Positions 17,474-26,672 of a stretch of 64,000 nucleotides of DNA are shown in pieces (position 1 is the first letter of the stretch; each line of letters begins with the position of its first letter). The stretch is taken from contig CAWFYE010000002.1 in NCBI GenBank assembly GCA_963819975.1, positions 372,001-436,000 on the forward strand, read 5' to 3'. The notes beneath the pieces are model-generated. The model ran no database searches. It was not told where the DNA came from and saw only the letters and a list, made by a program, of their open reading frames with translations. The stretch is from Palsa-1392 sp963819975 (GTDB lineage Bacteria; Verrucomicrobiota; Verrucomicrobiia; Chthoniobacterales; UBA10450). The position numbers and the translations under genes are program-made.

Positions 17474-19432
17474 TCAAAGTGGCGCGACCGGTGCCGCGAC
17501 GCTGTTAGGCGCGGCGGCGCCATCAAGTGCCAAATAGGTATATCCCTGCAGGCCGCGCTCGTAATCAGCCAGGATTTTCATGGCATCGTTAGGCTTGAGC
17601 CGGTCGCTCTTGATCGCGGCGTCGACTTGCAGCTTCACGAGCCGCATCAGCTCGATCTTGTCCCACTGAGTCAGCGCCAGGACCTGGCCGATCGTGCTTC
17701 CTTCGATCACCTCTTCGATGTACCAACCCGATTCCTCGTCTTCGTCGAGGAAGACATGGACCTCGGTCACCCGGCCAAAGAGATTGTGCAGATCGCCCAT
17801 GATGTCCTGGTAGGCGCCGACAAGGAAAACCCCGAGATAGTAAAGCTCGCCTGGAATGATCTTGTGCAACGGGAGCGTGTCCTTCACGTCCTGGAGGTCG
17901 ATGAATTTGTTGATCTTCCCATCCGAGTCGCAAGTGATATCGACCAGCGTCCCCTGGCGATCGGGCTGGGTGTTGAGCCGGTGGATCGGCATGATCGGGA
18001 AAAGCTGGCCGAGCGCCCAGTGATCGAGGAGCGACTGAAAAATAGAGAAGTTGCAAATGTACTGATCGCCTAACGAGGTCTCAAGTTCCTTCACCTCCTC
18101 CGGTATGTATTTCAGGCCGCGGTGGAGAGAGACGATCTGGCGGGCGAGCTGCCAGTAGAGCGCTTCAATTTGAGCTTTCGCTTCCAAGTCGAGCAGCCCG
18201 AGGTTAAACATCTGCTGCGTCTCTTCCTTGATTTGTTGCGCGTCGTGCAGGGTTTCGAGCCGATTGCCGCGCTTCAGTTTTTGTTTTACCTCGATGATAT
18301 CGCGCAACGGTTTGGGGTCGTTCGCCGTTGCCTCGATCTTGGTTAACGGCACGTCCTTCTCGATCGCGCCGAAGGCTTCAACGACGAGGACGGAATGATG
18401 GGCCACGATCGCGCGGCCGCCTTCGCTTACGATCGCGGGGTGGGCGACACTTTCCGAGTCGCACACTTCCATGATGTTGTAGACGACGTCGTTGCAGTAT
18501 TCCTGGAGCGAGTAGTTGGTCGAACTGTCGAAACTGGTCCGGGAACCATCGTAATCGACTCCGAGCCCGCCCCCGACATCGAGATAACCGAGGGCGTGGC
18601 CAAGCTTGGAGAGTTTCGCGTAATAGCGAGCGGCTTCGCGCACCGCGCGCTTAATCGTCGAGATGTCCGGGACCTGCGAGCCGACATGGAAATGAACGAG
18701 CTTGAGGCAATGCGCGAGTCCCTGCGCCTTCAGCATTTCGCTCGCCGCGATTAGATTCGTCGTGCTGAGGCCAAACTTCGCGTTTTCCCCGCCGCTCGTC
18801 GTCCATTTGCCCGCGCCTTTGCTGTGCAAGCGAACCCGGATGCCGATGTGCGGTTCGACGCCCATCTCCTTCGCGACCCGAAGCGTCTGCTCAAGCTCCT
18901 CGAGTTTCTCGACGACGATGATGACCGACTTGCCGAGCCGGCGCCCGAGCATGGCGGTGCGAATGAAAGCACGGTCCTTGTAGCCGTTGCAGATGATGAG
19001 GCTTTCCGGATCTTTGTGCATTGCGAGGGCGGCGATCAATTCCGGCTTGCTGCCCGCTTCGAGTCCGAAATGAAATTGCGCGCCGGCGTCGACGATCTCT
19101 TCGATCACTTCACGCAACTGATTGACCTTGATTGGGAAAACCCCGCGGTACTGATTGCGATAACCGAACTCCTCCATTGCAGCCTGGAAAGCGCGGTTGA
19201 CCGTCTCGACCCGGTGTCGGAGCAGATCCTGGAACCGGATGACAAGCGGAAAACCGAGCCCGCGCTCGCGCGCTTCGTTTACCACCGCGAGCAGGTCGAT
19301 CGCACCGCCGGCCTCTTTCAGCGGCCGCGCGGTCACGTTCCCGGCAGGGTTGACCGAAAAGTAACCGTCACCCCAGCCATCTACATTGTAGATCGTGCTG
19401 GCGGCTTCCACATCCCAGTCGCTCTTCGTCAT
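17474..19432 (-). CDS. speA: Biosynthetic arginine decarboxylase
   Basis: The 652-residue enzyme makes agmatine from arginine, the first step of the agmatine route to putrescine. The N-terminal barrel shows RFQDLLRHRVETVN, then YRGVFPIKVNQ with the PLP lysine, then FGLEAGSKPEL. Further on come HFHVGSQ, LDVGGGLGVDYDGS and the C-terminal VHVFLDEDEESG. Length and order fit the bacterial SpeA family of alanine-racemase-fold decarboxylases. ATG 19432 is chosen over an upstream in-frame start because MTKSDWDVEAAS is where family similarity begins. The CoA-transferase gene follows closely, and its relation to this pathway is unclear. Confidence 0.92.
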   Translation of the reverse strand: MTKSDWDVEAASTIYNVDGWGDGYFSVNPAGNVTARPLKEAGGAIDLLAVVNEARERGLGFPLVIRFQDLLRHRVETVNRAFQAAMEEFGYRNQYRGVFPIKVNQLREVIEEIVDAGAQFHFGLEAGSKPELIAALAMHKDPESLIICNGYKDRAFIRTAMLGRRLGKSVIIVVEKLEELEQTLRVAKEMGVEPHIGIRVRLHSKGAGKWTTSGGENAKFGLSTTNLIAASEMLKAQGLAHCLKLVHFHVGSQVPDISTIKRAVREAARYYAKLSKLGHALGYLDVGGGLGVDYDGSRTSFDSSTNYSLQEYCNDVVYNIMEVCDSESVAHPAIVSEGGRAIVAHHSVLVVEAFGAIEKDVPLTKIEATANDPKPLRDIIEVKQKLKRGNRLETLHDAQQIKEETQQMFNLGLLDLEAKAQIEALYWQLARQIVSLHRGLKYIPEEVKELETSLGDQYICNFSIFQSLLDHWALGQLFPIMPIHRLNTQPDRQGTLVDITCDSDGKINKFIDLQDVKDTLPLHKIIPGELYYLGVFLVGAYQDIMGDLHNLFGRVTEVHVFLDEDEESGWYIEEVIEGSTIGQVLALTQWDKIELMRLVKLQVDAAIKSDRLKPNDAMKILADYERGLQGYTYLALDGAAAPNSVAAPVAPL

Positions 19433-19595
19433 CGTGGCGCAGTGTAGGGCAGCAGTCCCCGAATTCAATCGACAGATTAGGGAGTAGAAATCAACCGCTT
19501 ACCGAGGAGAAATGGATCCAGGAAAAATGCTTCGGACAGGCGGTCGCCGGCTGCTCCGCTTGTTTTTCAATATCGCTCTGATACGGTTTTTTTAG

Positions 19596-20093
19596 ATGAA
19601 CAAAACAGTCATTGAAGTGCAGGTCCGCGCGGTCCTGCCGACGAGCGGCGGCTGCGCGGTCTTCCTGGGCAACGCCGATAAGGTGTTCATCATCTACGTC
19701 GACCAAAGCGTGGGCAGCGCGATCACCATGTTCATGCGCGGGACGGTCAAGGAACGCCCGTTGACCCACGATCTGATGGGGCACCTGATGACCGCGCTCG
19801 GAGCGCGGGTCGAGCGGGTCATCATCAACGATCTAAAAAACGCGACCTATTATGCGCGGATGATTATTCGGGCGGAAAACGAGCTGCAACAAAAGAAGAT
19901 CATCGAGCTCGATGGCCGCCCGAGCGATTGCATCGCGATGGCGGTGCAGCAAAAGGCGCAGATTTACGTCAGCCAGGAAGTCTGGGACGAGGTTGACGAC
20001 ATGAGCGACGTCCTGCGCAAGATGGAAGAGGACGGGATCAAGCCGGAGATCGGTCCCGAAAGCGAATCGGAAACGGAAGAAGAAGAGGATTAA
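19596..20093 (+). CDS. Bifunctional nuclease family (DUF151) protein
   Basis: The 165-residue protein has the BFN/DUF151 domain in residues about 5-130: VFLGNADKVFIIYVDQSVG, then RPLTHDLMGHLMTALGARVERVIINDL, then YYARMII and GRPSDCIAMAVQQKAQIYVS, with the conserved R-P-S-D. The C-terminus is an acidic tail (SESETEEEED). Family members from plants and archaea have nuclease activity and related ones sit next to DNA-repair genes, but the bacterial role is not settled. The stop codon overlaps that of ptsI on the other strand. Confidence 0.85.
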   Translation: MNKTVIEVQVRAVLPTSGGCAVFLGNADKVFIIYVDQSVGSAITMFMRGTVKERPLTHDLMGHLMTALGARVERVIINDLKNATYYARMIIRAENELQQKKIIELDGRPSDCIAMAVQQKAQIYVSQEVWDEVDDMSDVLRKMEEDGIKPEIGPESESETEEEED

Positions 20094-21856
20094 CCGAGCA
20101 GCTCGGGATAATTTCTTTCCGCCATCTCCATGCAGCGGGCCAGGATGGCAGAAGGCGTATCGAGTTTCAGCACCTCCTCGACCAACTCCTGGCATTCCGT
20201 CATCGTTAGGCGCTGGACCGCGCTCTTGACCCGTGGGACGAGCATCGCACCCGCGCTCAGCTCATCCATTCCGAGGCCGAGGAGGAGCGGGGTAAACAAA
20301 ACCTCACCCGCCATCTCCCCGCAGATCCCAACCCAGATGCCATGAGCATGAGCCGCGTCGGCCACCATCTTGAGCAGCCTAACGATCGACGGGTGGCTCG
20401 GTTCGTAGAGATGAGCGACGCGCTCATTCGTGCGATCGATCGCGACCGAGTATTGGATCAGATCGTTCGTTCCGATACTGAAGAAATCGACCTCCTGCGC
20501 CAGCCGGTCCGCCATGATAGCGGCGGTCGGGATCTCGATCATGACGCCGATTTCGAGGTCGTCGTGGAACGGCTGGCCCTCTCGACGCAGTTCGCTTTTG
20601 CATTCTTCCACGACTTCCAAACCGCGCCGCACTTCGTCGAGCCCCGAGATCATGGGGAACATCATCTTCACATTCCTCCCCACGCTTGCCCGCAGGATGG
20701 CGCGCAGTTGGGCTTTGAAAATCTCTAGATTTTCGAGGCAAAAACGGATCGCCCGCCAGCCGAGAAACGGATTCAGTTCGTCGCCACTCTCGATTCCGGC
20801 GGAAATTTTGTCCCCGCCGAGATCGAGGGTGCGGATGATGAGCGGATCGGGCGCGAGCCGCTCCGCCACGGTCCGATAGACCTCGAACTGCTCTTCCTCC
20901 GTCGGGAGGGTCGCTTCGTTGAGGTAAAGAAATTCAGTTCGGTAAAGTCCAACTCCTTCTGCGCCATTGGCGAGCACGGCATCGACTTCGTCGGGCAGCT
21001 CGATATTGGCCGAGAGAACGATGTGGCGACCATCGCGGGTGGTTGACTTGGTCTCGCGCAGTTGGGTGAGGCGTTCCTGGATCGCGCCTTTCTGGCGTTC
21101 AATTTCCTCGTATTGGCGGAGGGTTTCTTCGCTCGGGTAAACGATGAGCAGGCCGTGGTAGCCATCGATCAAGGCAGGCGCGCCGGTTTCCAGGGTCTCG
21201 GTCGCGTCGTGCAACCCCACGACAGAGGGAATGCCTAACGACTGTGCCATGATCGCAGTGTGCGAAGTGCGGCTCCCGAGATCGAGGACGAGGCCGCGCA
21301 CCTGTTCGCGATTCATCGTCGCGGTGTCGGAGGGCGTGAGATTATGCGCGACCAGGATGTGAGGCTCGTTGATCGAGAGAAAAGGCCGCGGCGATTTGCC
21401 CTGCAGATTGCGGATCACCCGCCGGGCCACGTCCTGAATGTCGATCGCACGCTCGCGCAGGTAAGGGTCGTCGATCCGGCTGAGCGATTCGACGTAACGA
21501 TTGGCCACTTCCTGGAAGGCGAACTCGACGTTGCAATGCTCGGCCTCCAGTTTGCGCAGCACCTCGTCGATCAGCGTCTGGTCTTCCACGACCAGGAGGT
21601 GAGCGTCGAAAATTCCCGCGTCTTTCGCCCCGATCGCTTCCGCGATCTGCTGCTGCATCTCGAGAATCTGCGCCCGGGTCTGGATGAGCGCGTTTTCAAA
21701 ACGCGCGATTTCGTCCGGGACGCTTGCTGGGTCGACCTGGTAACGAACGACGTCGTCCGTCTCGATCGAGAAAACGTGGATCGGTCCGCGCGCGATCCCG
21801 GAAGCGGCCGCAACCCCCTGATAACGTTTTTCCTCGTGGTCGCGATCGCCCTTCAT
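20090..21856 (-). CDS. ptsI: PTS enzyme I (phosphoenolpyruvate-protein phosphotransferase)
   Basis: The 588-residue enzyme passes phosphate from PEP to HPr. The N-terminal HPr-binding part (GVAAASGIARGP) leads to GSRTSHTAIMAQSLGIPSVVG with the phosphorylated His199. The C-terminal PEP-binding barrel follows with VGLYRTEFLYL, DLGGDK, GWRAIRFCL and FFSIGTNDLIQYSVA. It is complete. It lies 26 bases downstream of ptsH in an hprK-ptsH-ptsI operon. No sugar-specific enzyme II is near, so the chain probably serves regulation, not uptake, as in many Gram-negative bacteria with HprK. Confidence 0.95.
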   Translation of the reverse strand: MKGDRDHEEKRYQGVAAASGIARGPIHVFSIETDDVVRYQVDPASVPDEIARFENALIQTRAQILEMQQQIAEAIGAKDAGIFDAHLLVVEDQTLIDEVLRKLEAEHCNVEFAFQEVANRYVESLSRIDDPYLRERAIDIQDVARRVIRNLQGKSPRPFLSINEPHILVAHNLTPSDTATMNREQVRGLVLDLGSRTSHTAIMAQSLGIPSVVGLHDATETLETGAPALIDGYHGLLIVYPSEETLRQYEEIERQKGAIQERLTQLRETKSTTRDGRHIVLSANIELPDEVDAVLANGAEGVGLYRTEFLYLNEATLPTEEEQFEVYRTVAERLAPDPLIIRTLDLGGDKISAGIESGDELNPFLGWRAIRFCLENLEIFKAQLRAILRASVGRNVKMMFPMISGLDEVRRGLEVVEECKSELRREGQPFHDDLEIGVMIEIPTAAIMADRLAQEVDFFSIGTNDLIQYSVAIDRTNERVAHLYEPSHPSIVRLLKMVADAAHAHGIWVGICGEMAGEVLFTPLLLGLGMDELSAGAMLVPRVKSAVQRLTMTECQELVEEVLKLDTPSAILARCMEMAERNYPELLG

Positions 21857-21882
21857 TCCGGTAACAATAACCGGAACGTCAA

Positions 21883-22191
21883 CTATTCTTCGTTGAAGCG
21901 CGACTGGATTAATTCTTCGATATCCTTAATCGCCTGCGCCGCGTCTGGCCCCTCGGCCCGGACGCGTAATTTCGAGCCCTGGCCAGCGGCCAGCATCATC
22001 AGTCCCATGATGCTTTTGCCGTTGATCTCTTCATCTTCCTTCGCCACCCAGATGTCGCACCGATGCCGGCTCGCGATTCGCACGAACATGGCCGCGGGAC
22101 GCGCATGCATGCCGAGCCGATTGATGATCGTGATTTCCTTCTCGACCCTCTCGTTCGTTTCTGGCGTGGAGCGGCGGTTTAATAATCCCAT
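21883..22191 (-). CDS. ptsH: HPr phosphocarrier protein
   Basis: A 102-residue HPr. RLGMHARPAAMF carries the enzyme I target His29, and EINGKSIMGLMMLAAGQG carries Ser60, equivalent to the Ser46 site that HPr kinase modifies. The first 18 residues form an extension not found in the usual 85-88-residue HPr. The start codon overlaps the stop of hprK by one base, so translation is probably coupled. Having both phosphorylation sites together with the kinase gene next door indicates a working regulatory switch. Confidence 0.95.
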   Translation of the reverse strand: MGLLNRRSTPETNERVEKEITIINRLGMHARPAAMFVRIASRHRCDIWVAKEDEEINGKSIMGLMMLAAGQGSKLRVRAEGPDAAQAIKDIEELIQSRFNEE

Positions 22192-23135
22192 CAGGTGTTC
22201 TGCGACTTCATTAGACCGAGCAACTTCTCATTAAATTCCACTGCACTGTTCAAACCGAGGTCCTTCAGCTTTTGATCCATCGCTGCTACCTCGATCAATC
22301 GCGCGATATCTCGTCCCGGCCGCACCGGAATTGTGATGTGCGGCACTTGGATCTTGAGAATCTCGTAAAGTTCGCGGTCCAGACCGATTCTATCCACTTC
22401 TTCCAGCTCCTGCCAATCTTTTAACGTCACAACGAGGTCGAGTCGCTTCTCGATTCGGATGGCGCCGATCCCGAAAATTGAAACGACATTGATGATGCCG
22501 ATCCCGCGCACTTCCATGTGGTAGCGGGTTAAATCCGGTGCCGTCGCCATCAACTCCCGTCCCTCGAGCGATTTGAGCTTCGTTACGTCGTCAGCCACCA
22601 GGCTGTAACCGCGCTCGATCAGGCCGAGGACGCATTCGCTTTTCCCGACACCGCTCGTGCCGCGGATGAGGACGCCGACCCCGAGGATGTCGACCATGCT
22701 TCCGAACTCGGTTACGACCGGCGAAAAATCGAGCTCGAGCGCGATCGTGGCCGCGTTGATGAATTTCATCGTGATCATCGGCGTGCGGAAGACCGCGATA
22801 CCGGCTGATTGGGCGATGGAGAGAAGCTCGGGCGCGAGATGAAAACCGCGCGAGGCGACAATGCAGGGGATTTTTTGCGAGCAGAGCGCGCGGAAACGCG
22901 CCTGCCGTTGGCGAGCCGATAAATTCTTGAGGTAAGACTGCTCCGCCGCGCCCAGCACCTGGACCCGTTTCTCTGCGAAATAAGTGTAGAACCCGGCGAG
23001 CGCGAGGCCGGGGCGGTTAATCGTCGGTTCGCGGATGCGCCGGTCGAAGCCGATCTCGTCGCCTTCCAGTTTGAGCTGAAGCGATTTCGCGTGCCGCTCG
23101 AAAAACTTCGCGACCGTCACGATCGGAACGTTCAT
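22191..23135 (-). CDS. hprK: HPr kinase/phosphorylase
   Basis: The roughly 314-residue protein adds phosphate to the regulatory serine of HPr and removes it. The P-loop GTSGVGKS is at residues 159-166, DDVTKL follows, and the family signature MEVRGIGIINV is present. The usual H-G-x-x-V-D just before the P-loop reads EFGSMVDILGVGV here, with Phe in place of His. Most HprK proteins have that His; the effect on activity cannot be told from sequence. ATG 23135 starts the conserved N-terminal domain; ATG 23186 is possible and would add 17 residues. The gene diverges from the response regulator at 23320. Confidence 0.9.
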   Translation of the reverse strand: MNVPIVTVAKFFERHAKSLQLKLEGDEIGFDRRIREPTINRPGLALAGFYTYFAEKRVQVLGAAEQSYLKNLSARQRQARFRALCSQKIPCIVASRGFHLAPELLSIAQSAGIAVFRTPMITMKFINAATIALELDFSPVVTEFGSMVDILGVGVLIRGTSGVGKSECVLGLIERGYSLVADDVTKLKSLEGRELMATAPDLTRYHMEVRGIGIINVVSIFGIGAIRIEKRLDLVVTLKDWQELEEVDRIGLDRELYEILKIQVPHITIPVRPGRDIARLIEVAAMDQKLKDLGLNSAVEFNEKLLGLMKSQNT

Positions 23136-23319
23136 GCGCTGCTCGCTACCGGAACTAATAGTCTGAACAATCGGCTCCACGCTCATCTGCACGCCAGATG
23201 TATCGCGAACTGCCGCTGATTGCGAGAATCTCCTGCACTCGCCGCCGCGTAACCTTTCAGATTGGAATTGGCTCGCGTTGTCGGCCATTTTACGGCTATC
23301 CACGTCGGTCAAGAACTGC

Positions 23320-24009
23320 ATGCGCGTTCTGGTAATCGAAGATGATGTTCGGCTGGCTCGTCAAATCACAGGCGAACTGCGTCGCTGCCAACATGAGCCC
23401 GCCGCGCGGAATGACGGCGCAGAGGGCTTGCAAGCCGCGCTCCTCGATCCGCCCGATCTCATCCTACTCGATCTCACTCTTCCCGGTCTCGACGGCCTAA
23501 CGGTTTTGGCTCGTTTGCGCGAGGCGCATTCCAGCGCGCGCATCCTCATTCTGACCGCGCTGGGCGGCGTGGCCGATCGGGTGAAAGGCTTGAAGGCGGG
23601 AGCAGATGATTATCTCGCGAAGCCTTTTTCGATGAACGAGTTGATGGCGCGAGTTGAAGCGCTCGGGCGACGGGCAGCGACGTCCACGGCCGCCGAGTCT
23701 TTGAAGGTCGGCGACCTGCAAATGGACGTGGTCCACCGTCATGTCGCGCGCGCGGGTAAGGCAATCGCTCTTTCCCCGCGGGAGTTCGACGTTCTGCAGG
23801 TCCTGATGCAGGAACCCGGGCGCGTCTTCTCCCGAACCGAACTCTGCGAACGCATCTGGCAGCGAGAACACGAATATGACACGCGAACGGTGGAGATTTT
23901 CATCGCCCGCTTGCGCAAGAAAGTGGAGGCCGGTTTCGACCAGCCGCTCATTCACACTTTGCGCTATGTCGGCTACACCATTCGGCCGCCGGCGGTCCTC
24001 ACTGAATAA
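23320..24009 (+). CDS. OmpR/PhoB-family response regulator, no kinase adjacent
   Basis: A 229-residue two-domain regulator. The receiver starts MRVLVIEDDVRLARQI with the acidic pair; the phosphorylated Asp51 is in LILLDLTLPGLDG, and Lys of YLAKPFS completes the pocket. The C-terminal winged helix shows LSPREFDVLQVLMQEPGRVFSRTEL, then TVEIFIARLRKK and HTLRYVGY. It binds DNA as a transcription factor. No histidine kinase is encoded nearby, so the partner must be elsewhere. ATG 23320 is preferred to an in-frame ATG 42 bases upstream. The 3' end overlaps the convergent DUF1499 gene by 11 bases. Confidence 0.9.
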   Translation: MRVLVIEDDVRLARQITGELRRCQHEPAARNDGAEGLQAALLDPPDLILLDLTLPGLDGLTVLARLREAHSSARILILTALGGVADRVKGLKAGADDYLAKPFSMNELMARVEALGRRAATSTAAESLKVGDLQMDVVHRHVARAGKAIALSPREFDVLQVLMQEPGRVFSRTELCERIWQREHEYDTRTVEIFIARLRKKVEAGFDQPLIHTLRYVGYTIRPPAVLTE

Positions 24010-24463
24010 GTCCGCGGTTTCGCAACAGGCTCCGCAGCGTTTCGACCCGGCGACGGTTCACTCCAAAATCGTAGTAGCCGCTCCTCGAGGCCGAACGGAC
24101 GCCGAGGAAATCCTCTCCGGGCCGGAGTTGGATTTCTAAATCGTCGATAAATCCCAGGACTGCGCTGCGGCATTCGGCGCGCAGATAATGCTCGTCGTCC
24201 ACGACGAGTCTTGTGCGAGGCAAAGTCAGAACCGCCGTCCGGATCTCGGGCCAAATACTATTCTGCGAAGACTTCAGGAGAAAGGGCGCAATCGCATGAC
24301 GCGGATCTCGGGCGTCGCTTGAAACGCAGTTGGGAGAAGCGGGGCAGGGCGCGAACATCGCTTTGTCGATACCATTTCCTGACCGATCTGAACATGCCAT
24401 CAGCAGGCCGCAAATCGTCGCCACGAAAGTGGCCCAGGCGAACAACCCCACAACATTGCGCAT
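23999..24463 (-). CDS. DUF1499 lipoprotein
   Basis: A 154-residue protein whose leader (VGLFAWATFVATICGLLMAC) ends in a lipobox with the Cys in LLMAC. The mature part has APCPASPNCVSSDA, the hallmark of DUF1499, and ends with FLGVRSASRSGYYDFGVNRRRVETLR, which is also typical of the family (R-S-A-S-R-x-G-x-x-D-x-G-x-N-R). The function of the family is unknown. It is probably anchored to the inner or outer membrane. It converges on the response regulator. Confidence 0.82.
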   Translation of the reverse strand: MRNVVGLFAWATFVATICGLLMACSDRSGNGIDKAMFAPCPASPNCVSSDARDPRHAIAPFLLKSSQNSIWPEIRTAVLTLPRTRLVVDDEHYLRAECRSAVLGFIDDLEIQLRPGEDFLGVRSASRSGYYDFGVNRRRVETLRSLLRNRGLIQ

Positions 24464-24546
24464 TTCGACCTCTCTGTTACCACGTCGGCAACCTCATAGC
24501 CCGGATATTGTGTAAAATGGCGGCCACCGCTACAGTCGCCGGGACC

Positions 24547-25177
24547 ATGAACCTGCCCCCATTGGCGCGCGCCCTTCTTGTCGCTGGCCTGGTTGTGCTC
24601 GCCGCCGCCGGCTGCACAGAGTTGCCTAACGACATCGGCGTGCGCCCCCATCGCTCCGTTGTCACCCAGACACATGCTGCTTCTCGTCACCCGATCTTTT
24701 CATCCTGGTACGACGATCCGACCGCCAAGGGCGAAGCGAAAATCGTGATCGATCTGACCCGGCAACAGGCGTTTTTTTATCGTGGCAAAACTCTTATCGG
24801 GCGGAGCAACATCTCCTCGGGTCGCCGGGAATTTGAGACGCCGCCCGGGAAATATCGGGTTATCCAAAAGGACGCCAACCACGTCTCCAGCCAGTACCGG
24901 TGAGTACGTTTCGCGACGTTCCGGCGCGGTCCTCCGGCGCGATGTCGATGTGAACAGCGACCCCGCCCCGAAAGGTGCGAAATTTGTCGGCGCGCCGATG
25001 CCGTATTTCCTGCGCTTTCGCGACGGCTACGGCATGCACGCCGGTTTTGTCCCACGCTATCGTGCTTCCCATGGCTGTGTCCGGATGCCGATCAAAATGG
25101 CGAAGCATTTTTTTGAGGCGGCCGAAATCGGAACGCACGTGGAAGTGATCGAACCACCGGTTATGGTGGAACGGTGA
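24547..25177 (+). pseudogene. YkuD-type L,D-transpeptidase lipoprotein, frameshifted
   Basis: From ATG 24547 the protein begins with a lipoprotein leader (ALLVAGLVVLAAAGC). IVIDLTRQQAFFYRGK and SSGRREFETPPGKYRV follow, the first half of a YkuD domain. This frame stops at 24903. The second half continues in another frame with GAPMPYFLRFRDGYGMHAG and RASHGCVRMP, the His-Gly-Cys active site, and ends at 25177. One indel near 24890-24900 would restore a protein of about 210 residues. Such enzymes cross-link peptidoglycan or attach lipoproteins to it. Its stop overlaps the start of the next gene (GTGA), which supports the second frame as the real end. Confidence 0.75.
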
Positions 25178-26544
25178 ACTTGGTCTCAGATCTCCGTGCG
25201 CTCCTCGGCGATGTGATCGTGGCGGCGGATGAGCCGACGCGCACCGCCCATAGCGGCGATAAATGGTTCGCGCAGCACGAACCCGAGGTCGTCGTCTTCG
25301 CGGAAACGACCGCGCAGGTCAGCCGTCTCCTGAGTTTTGCCTCCGAGAACAACGTGCCCGTGACCGCGCGCGGCGCCGGCTTCGGTTACGTCGGCGGTTG
25401 TGTGCCGATGCGAGGCGGCATCGTCCTTTCGCTCGCGCGAATGAATCGAATCAAGGAAATCAGTTTCGGCGACGCGATCGCGATCGTCGAGCCGGGCTGC
25501 ATCACCGGCGAGCTGCAGGCTGCGGCCCGGGCGCAGAAGCTGTTTTATCCGCCCGACCCGGCCAGCCTCCGTGATTGCAGCATGGGCGGAAACGTCGCGA
25601 CCAACGCCGGCGGTCCGAGATGTCTCAAGTACGGGGTGACCCGTCATTACATCATCGGTCTCGAGGTCGTGCTCGCGAATGGTGAGATCCTGCGGACCGG
25701 TGGGCGGGTGCACAAAAACAAGACCGGCTTCGACCTGATCGGCCTCTTTGTCGGTTCCGAAGGATTGTTAGGCGTGGTTACGGAAATCACCGTCCGCCTC
25801 CTGCCCTTGCCGCCCGCGCGGGCTACCCTCTCCGCTTCCTTCGCCAGCATGTCGGAGGCCGCCGCGACCGTGCAGGCCATCTTCGCAGCCGGATTCTTGC
25901 CAGCATCACTCGAGATTGCCGATCAATTCACCCTCGAAGCCGCACGCCAGGATCGCGGGAAGGGAATCATTCCGGAAGGCAACGCGCATATGCTCGTCGA
26001 CGTCGACGGACGCGAGGACATAGTGCGGAGTGAAGCCGCCGCCCTGGAAGAATTGCTCGCGAATCGCAAGCCGATATCGCTCAACTTAGCGACGACCGAG
26101 GAAGGCTCGGAAAAACTCTGGGCGCTCCGGCGCGAGTTCAGCAATTCGTTGCGCGCCACCGGCTTGACGAAGCTCAATCAGGACATCGTCGTGCCGCGCA
26201 GCCGGCTGGTCGATCTGGTCGAGTTTGCCGGCCAATTACAGGCACGGCACGGATTTCCAATTGCGACGTTTGGCCACGCCGGCGACGGCAACATTCACGT
26301 CAACATTATGGCCGCGAATTACGACGATGCGGCTGTGCGTGAGCGGGTGGAAAATGCGCTCGATGAACTCTTTACGCAAGTGCTCGCTTGGGGCGGTGTC
26401 ATCACCGGCGAGCACGGAATCGGATTGGCCAAAAAACGCTGGTGGCCGGAAGCGACGAGCGAGGTTGCGCGTGCTCTGCACGCGCGTCTCAAGCAGGCGC
26501 TCGACCCACGCGATGTCCTGAATCCGGGCAAATTTTTGGACTAG
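25174..26544 (+). CDS. FAD-linked oxidase, glycolate-oxidase GlcD-like
   Basis: A 456-residue flavoprotein of the VAO/PCMH family. The FAD-binding half has PVTARGAGFGYVGGCVP, DPASLRDCSMGGNVATNAGG (the pyrophosphate contact), and GLFVGSEGLLGVVTEIT. The C-terminal cap has ATFGHAGDGNIHVNIM and GGVITGEHGIGLAKK, both typical of GlcD and D-lactate dehydrogenases. It probably oxidises a 2-hydroxy acid such as glycolate or lactate. The GTG start overlaps the stop of the upstream gene by four bases. The glcE/glcF partners are not present here. Confidence 0.85.
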   Translation: MNLVSDLRALLGDVIVAADEPTRTAHSGDKWFAQHEPEVVVFAETTAQVSRLLSFASENNVPVTARGAGFGYVGGCVPMRGGIVLSLARMNRIKEISFGDAIAIVEPGCITGELQAAARAQKLFYPPDPASLRDCSMGGNVATNAGGPRCLKYGVTRHYIIGLEVVLANGEILRTGGRVHKNKTGFDLIGLFVGSEGLLGVVTEITVRLLPLPPARATLSASFASMSEAAATVQAIFAAGFLPASLEIADQFTLEAARQDRGKGIIPEGNAHMLVDVDGREDIVRSEAAALEELLANRKPISLNLATTEEGSEKLWALRREFSNSLRATGLTKLNQDIVVPRSRLVDLVEFAGQLQARHGFPIATFGHAGDGNIHVNIMAANYDDAAVRERVENALDELFTQVLAWGGVITGEHGIGLAKKRWWPEATSEVARALHARLKQALDPRDVLNPGKFLD

Positions 26545-26672
26545 CGCGGGTTGATTCAGGCGGATCGCATGCTACCTTCCGCGACTTCAACTTACGCGCA
26601 TTTCCGGTCTGCTGACCGAATTTTAAGTATGCGCCTTTACTTCAGCCCGGTTGCTGAAGTTCTTGCCTTCTC

